Part shown: positions 41,436 through 43,777 of the stretch, piece after piece
Layout: each line of letters begins with the position of its first letter
Position numbering within the stretch: the first letter of the stretch is position 1
Assembly (NCBI GenBank): GCA_910578455.1
Contig: CAJTQA010000028.1
Span: 1 to 43,777, forward strand
Length of the DNA stretch: 43,777 nucleotides
Source: an uncultured Dorea sp.
Lineage (GTDB): Bacteria > Bacillota > Clostridia > Lachnospirales > Lachnospiraceae
Direction: 5' to 3'
The notes under the pieces: model-generated
What the model saw: only the letters and a program-made list of their open reading frames with translations
Told to the model about the DNA's origin: nothing
The model's database searches: none
Program-made: the position numbers and the translations under genes

Positions 41436-42440
41436 ATGCTATATTCAATCATTATCCCTTGCTACAAGTCTTCAAAGACGATACGCAAGGTCGTTACACT
41501 TACAATGGAAGAGATGGAACGCCTCGGGCGCACTCCTTATGAGTTCGTCCTTGTAGACGACTTTTCGCCCGACGGGGGGGAGACTGTCGCAGAGCTTGAA
41601 TCTCTTGCCGATGAATACCCTGCTGTAAAAATTGTTGAGCTGGCAAAAAATTCCGGGCAGCACAATGCCGTCATGGCAGGCCTTAACCATGCCTCCGGCG
41701 ATGCCCTCATCGCCATGGATGACGACATGCAGACCCATCCTTCCCAGCTCCCGGTTCTTTTTGACGAGTTTGACAAAGGCCATGACATTGTATACGGCTA
41801 TTACCCGCAGAAAAAGCACAGTCTGTTCCGCAATTTCGGAAGCTATGTCAACTACCTTTCCGTCCGGATCCTGATCGGGAAACCAAAGGATATGAAGACA
41901 TCCAGTTTCTGGATTATCCGAAAGTTTGTCCGGGATTACGTGATTCAGTATAAAAGCCAGTACACCCACCTTCAGGGTCTTTTCTTACGCACGACCCGGA
42001 ATATAAGCTGCGTTCCCGTCCGGCACTTTGAGCGGGAAGTCGGCAGTTCCAATTACACTTTCAAGAAACTTGTCGGTCTGTGGTCAAACATTATGGGCTA
42101 CTCCATCGTTCCTTTGAGGCTCGCCACCTACTGCGGCTACCTGTTTTCCATCCTTGGGATTCTGGGGGCTGCCTTCACCGTCGCGCGGAAACTTCTGCAC
42201 CCTTCCATGGCGATTGGCTGGCCTTCCATGATGGCGGCCATCTGCTTTTTCGCCGGAGTGAACCTTTTATTCCTAGGGCTGATCGGTGAATATCTGGGCC
42301 GGATGTTCCTTGGCATGAGCCGGTATCCCCAGTTTGTAGTCCGAAAAGTATATGCACAGGAAATCCATATGGACAAGAAAGAAAACGTTCATTCAGATAC
42401 ACAAAATGATAAGACAGCGCCCGAACCGGACATTCGGTGA
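41436..42440 (+). CDS. Polyprenyl-phosphate glycosyltransferase (ArnC/CsbB-like GT2)
   Basis: Family 2 glycosyltransferase that loads a sugar on undecaprenyl phosphate at the inner membrane face. It is 334 residues with SIIIPCYKSS at the start, acidic motifs VLVDDFSPDGG and MDDDMQTHPSQL, NSGQHNAVMAGL and HFEREVGSSNYTF, which match ArnC more closely than CsbB. Two C-terminal helices (about 228-252 and 264-290) end in GLIGEYLGRMF, followed by a hydrophilic tail. The start has AGGAG nine bases upstream; the longer reading from 41385 overlaps rffA and lacks one. Expected donor is the amino sugar from the preceding enzyme. Confidence 0.9.
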   Translation: MLYSIIIPCYKSSKTIRKVVTLTMEEMERLGRTPYEFVLVDDFSPDGGETVAELESLADEYPAVKIVELAKNSGQHNAVMAGLNHASGDALIAMDDDMQTHPSQLPVLFDEFDKGHDIVYGYYPQKKHSLFRNFGSYVNYLSVRILIGKPKDMKTSSFWIIRKFVRDYVIQYKSQYTHLQGLFLRTTRNISCVPVRHFEREVGSSNYTFKKLVGLWSNIMGYSIVPLRLATYCGYLFSILGILGAAFTVARKLLHPSMAIGWPSMMAAICFFAGVNLLFLGLIGEYLGRMFLGMSRYPQFVVRKVYAQEIHMDKKENVHSDTQNDKTAPEPDIR

Positions 42441-42467
42441 CCTGTCACTGCAAAAGGAGGTTGCATT

Positions 42468-43658
42468 ATGAAAAAAATCATGATCCTCGGCGCCGGCATC
42501 TACCAGGTACCGCTGATTAAAACTGCAAAACGTCTCGGCATTACCTCTGTCGTTGTCAGCATCCCCGGAAACTATCCGGGATTTGAGCTGGCCGATAAAG
42601 TGTATTACGAAGACACCACCGATTACGAGACTATTCTGGAAATTGCAAAAAAGGAGCAGATTGACGGCATCGTTACCGCAGGCACGGACGTGGCGGTCAT
42701 CACTATAGGCAAGGTATGCGATGAGCTCGGGCTTTGCGGCCTTACTTTCGACGCCGCCAAAATCGCGGCAAACAAAATCTTAATGAAAGCAAGCTACGAG
42801 GAGCACGGCGTCAGGACAGCCCGGTTCCGTAAGATTCCTCTGGACGAAACAGACGTTTCCCGCCACCTGTCATCCCTCTCCTTCCCGCTTATCTTCAAAG
42901 CTGTAGACACTTCCGGCAGCCGCGGGATTATACGGGTTGATTCAGAGGAGGAATTTGACGCCGCCATCCAGAATGTAAAGGAAAACACAAAATCCGATTC
43001 CTACATCGTGGAGGAATTTATAGAAGGGGAGGAATTCGGCGCTCAGGCATTCGTCTACCGCGGAGAAGTCACCTTTATCCTCCCACACGGCGACGAGGTA
43101 TTTAAAGGAGATACGGGAGTTCCGGTAGGGCACTATGCACCCTATGAGCTGGAGCCCGGCATCATCGAAGACGCAAGGGAGCAGCTCACCGCTGCCATCA
43201 ACGCCATGGGGCTTGACAACTGCGCCATCAATGCGGACTTCATCTTAAAAGACGGAAAGACCTACGTCCTGGAAATCGGGGGGCGCTCCGGAGCGACCTG
43301 CCTGGCAGAGCTTGTATCTATCTATTACGGCTTTGACTACTATGAAAAGATCCTGCGATGCGCCCTAGGGGAAGACGTGGCATTTGAATGCGGCAAAGCC
43401 GCCGTGCCCAATGCAAGCAGGCTCTTGATGAGCAAAGACAAAAGCGGCGTTATTAAAAGCCAGACCGACAAGAATCCGGAAAATCCGGATATCTTTGAAG
43501 TCCAGTTTGATTATAAGCCGGGAGACCGGGTGAGAAAATTCCATGTCGGGCCTGACCGCATCGGACACGTCATCACCAAAGGAGAGACTCTTTTGCAGGC
43601 ACAATCAGCCCTGGAGGCGGCATATAGCAATATAGAGATTCAGATTGTCTCAGAATAA
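42468..43658 (+). CDS. ATP-grasp carboxylate-amine ligase
   Basis: A 396-residue ATP-grasp enzyme related to carbamoyl-phosphate synthase and PurK-like ligases. N-terminal Rossmann-like part (ILGAGIYQVPLIKTAKRLG), ATP-grasp core (about 105-300) with SYIVEEFIEGEEFGAQAF and the magnesium/ATP motif VLEIGGRSGATCLAEL, and a C-terminal beta domain. Such enzymes join a carboxylate to an amine through an acyl phosphate. It follows the glycosyltransferase by 27 bases with AAAGGAGG, so the natural guess is acylation or aminoacylation of the 4-amino sugar. The substrate is not visible from sequence. Confidence 0.85.
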   Translation: MKKIMILGAGIYQVPLIKTAKRLGITSVVVSIPGNYPGFELADKVYYEDTTDYETILEIAKKEQIDGIVTAGTDVAVITIGKVCDELGLCGLTFDAAKIAANKILMKASYEEHGVRTARFRKIPLDETDVSRHLSSLSFPLIFKAVDTSGSRGIIRVDSEEEFDAAIQNVKENTKSDSYIVEEFIEGEEFGAQAFVYRGEVTFILPHGDEVFKGDTGVPVGHYAPYELEPGIIEDAREQLTAAINAMGLDNCAINADFILKDGKTYVLEIGGRSGATCLAELVSIYYGFDYYEKILRCALGEDVAFECGKAAVPNASRLLMSKDKSGVIKSQTDKNPENPDIFEVQFDYKPGDRVRKFHVGPDRIGHVITKGETLLQAQSALEAAYSNIEIQIVSE

Positions 43659-43777
43659 TAACACAGAGCCGGAAACTGTTTGCCTAAAATTTTCTTGAAA
43701 CAATATTGATTTTTTTAGTGAAATCCCGTCTTTGACACTTTAAAAAAAATAAAACTGCTGCAACGCATGATTTATAA

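Noticed and set aside
43690..43710. CodY box near the window end
   Set aside because: AATTTTCTTGAAACA resembles half of the consensus but has four mismatches.

Overview
This window looks like a chromosomal segment of a spore-forming, low-to-mid G+C Firmicute of the Lachnospiraceae type. The evidence is the combination of CodY, a CIRCE-controlled groESL operon, a SigK-type sporulation sigma factor, RNase J, IreB, DUF5688 and DUF6106 proteins, strong AGGAGG ribosome binding sites and TTGACA/TATAAT promoters. Genes are densely packed. Up to about 36.5 kb nearly all are on the minus strand; from 36.7 kb to the end all are on the plus strand. I see no rRNA, tRNA, transposase, prophage or CRISPR array.

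Layout. 0-6.9 kb (minus): DUF5688 protein, efp, an overlapping amidase-aroK-yqeG set, and guaB-galM, then a DUF6106 membrane protein. 7-9.1 kb: groES-groEL with CIRCE. 9.1-15 kb: comM-dprA-topA, then codY with its own promoter and a small unknown gene. 15.1-22.3 kb: sigK, then (in transcription order) mtaB and an ireB-ruvX-yrzB-fur-rnj-trmR-trhP operon, syntenic in part with the Bacillus yrrK/yrzB/yrrMNO region. 22.4-27.5 kb: a plus-strand HPr-like gene lacking the catalytic histidine, then prmA-rsmE-iscS-thiI and a YdcF-family gene on the minus strand. 27.5-36.5 kb: envelope genes, comprising an LCP ligase with a cohesin-domain membrane protein, glmS, a second LCP ligase and a GH25 lysozyme, with a solitary plus-strand Vsr-like endonuclease. 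36.7-43.7 kb: a plus-strand surface-glycosylation cassette of a YfhO-like GT-C protein, a WecE/RffA-type aminotransferase, an ArnC/CsbB-like polyprenyl-phosphate glycosyltransferase and an ATP-grasp ligase.

How the genes work together. The first 27 kb is mostly housekeeping: translation (EF-P, MtaB, PrmA, RsmE, TrhP/TrmR, ThiI), nucleotide and aromatic biosynthesis, chaperones, global regulation (CodY, Fur) and DNA uptake/topology (ComM, DprA, TopA). The last 17 kb is about the cell envelope: GlmS makes the amino-sugar precursor, LCP proteins attach polymers to peptidoglycan, GH25 cuts it, and the final cassette is best read as a three-component glycosylation system that places a 4-amino-4,6-dideoxygalactose-type sugar, possibly acylated by the ATP-grasp enzyme, on a surface polymer.

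The two signals I rate highest are that glycosylation cassette and the sigK control region. There a SigK-like promoter lies inside the terminator hairpin of the upstream operon, and the same hairpin buries the sigK ribosome binding site in read-through RNA.
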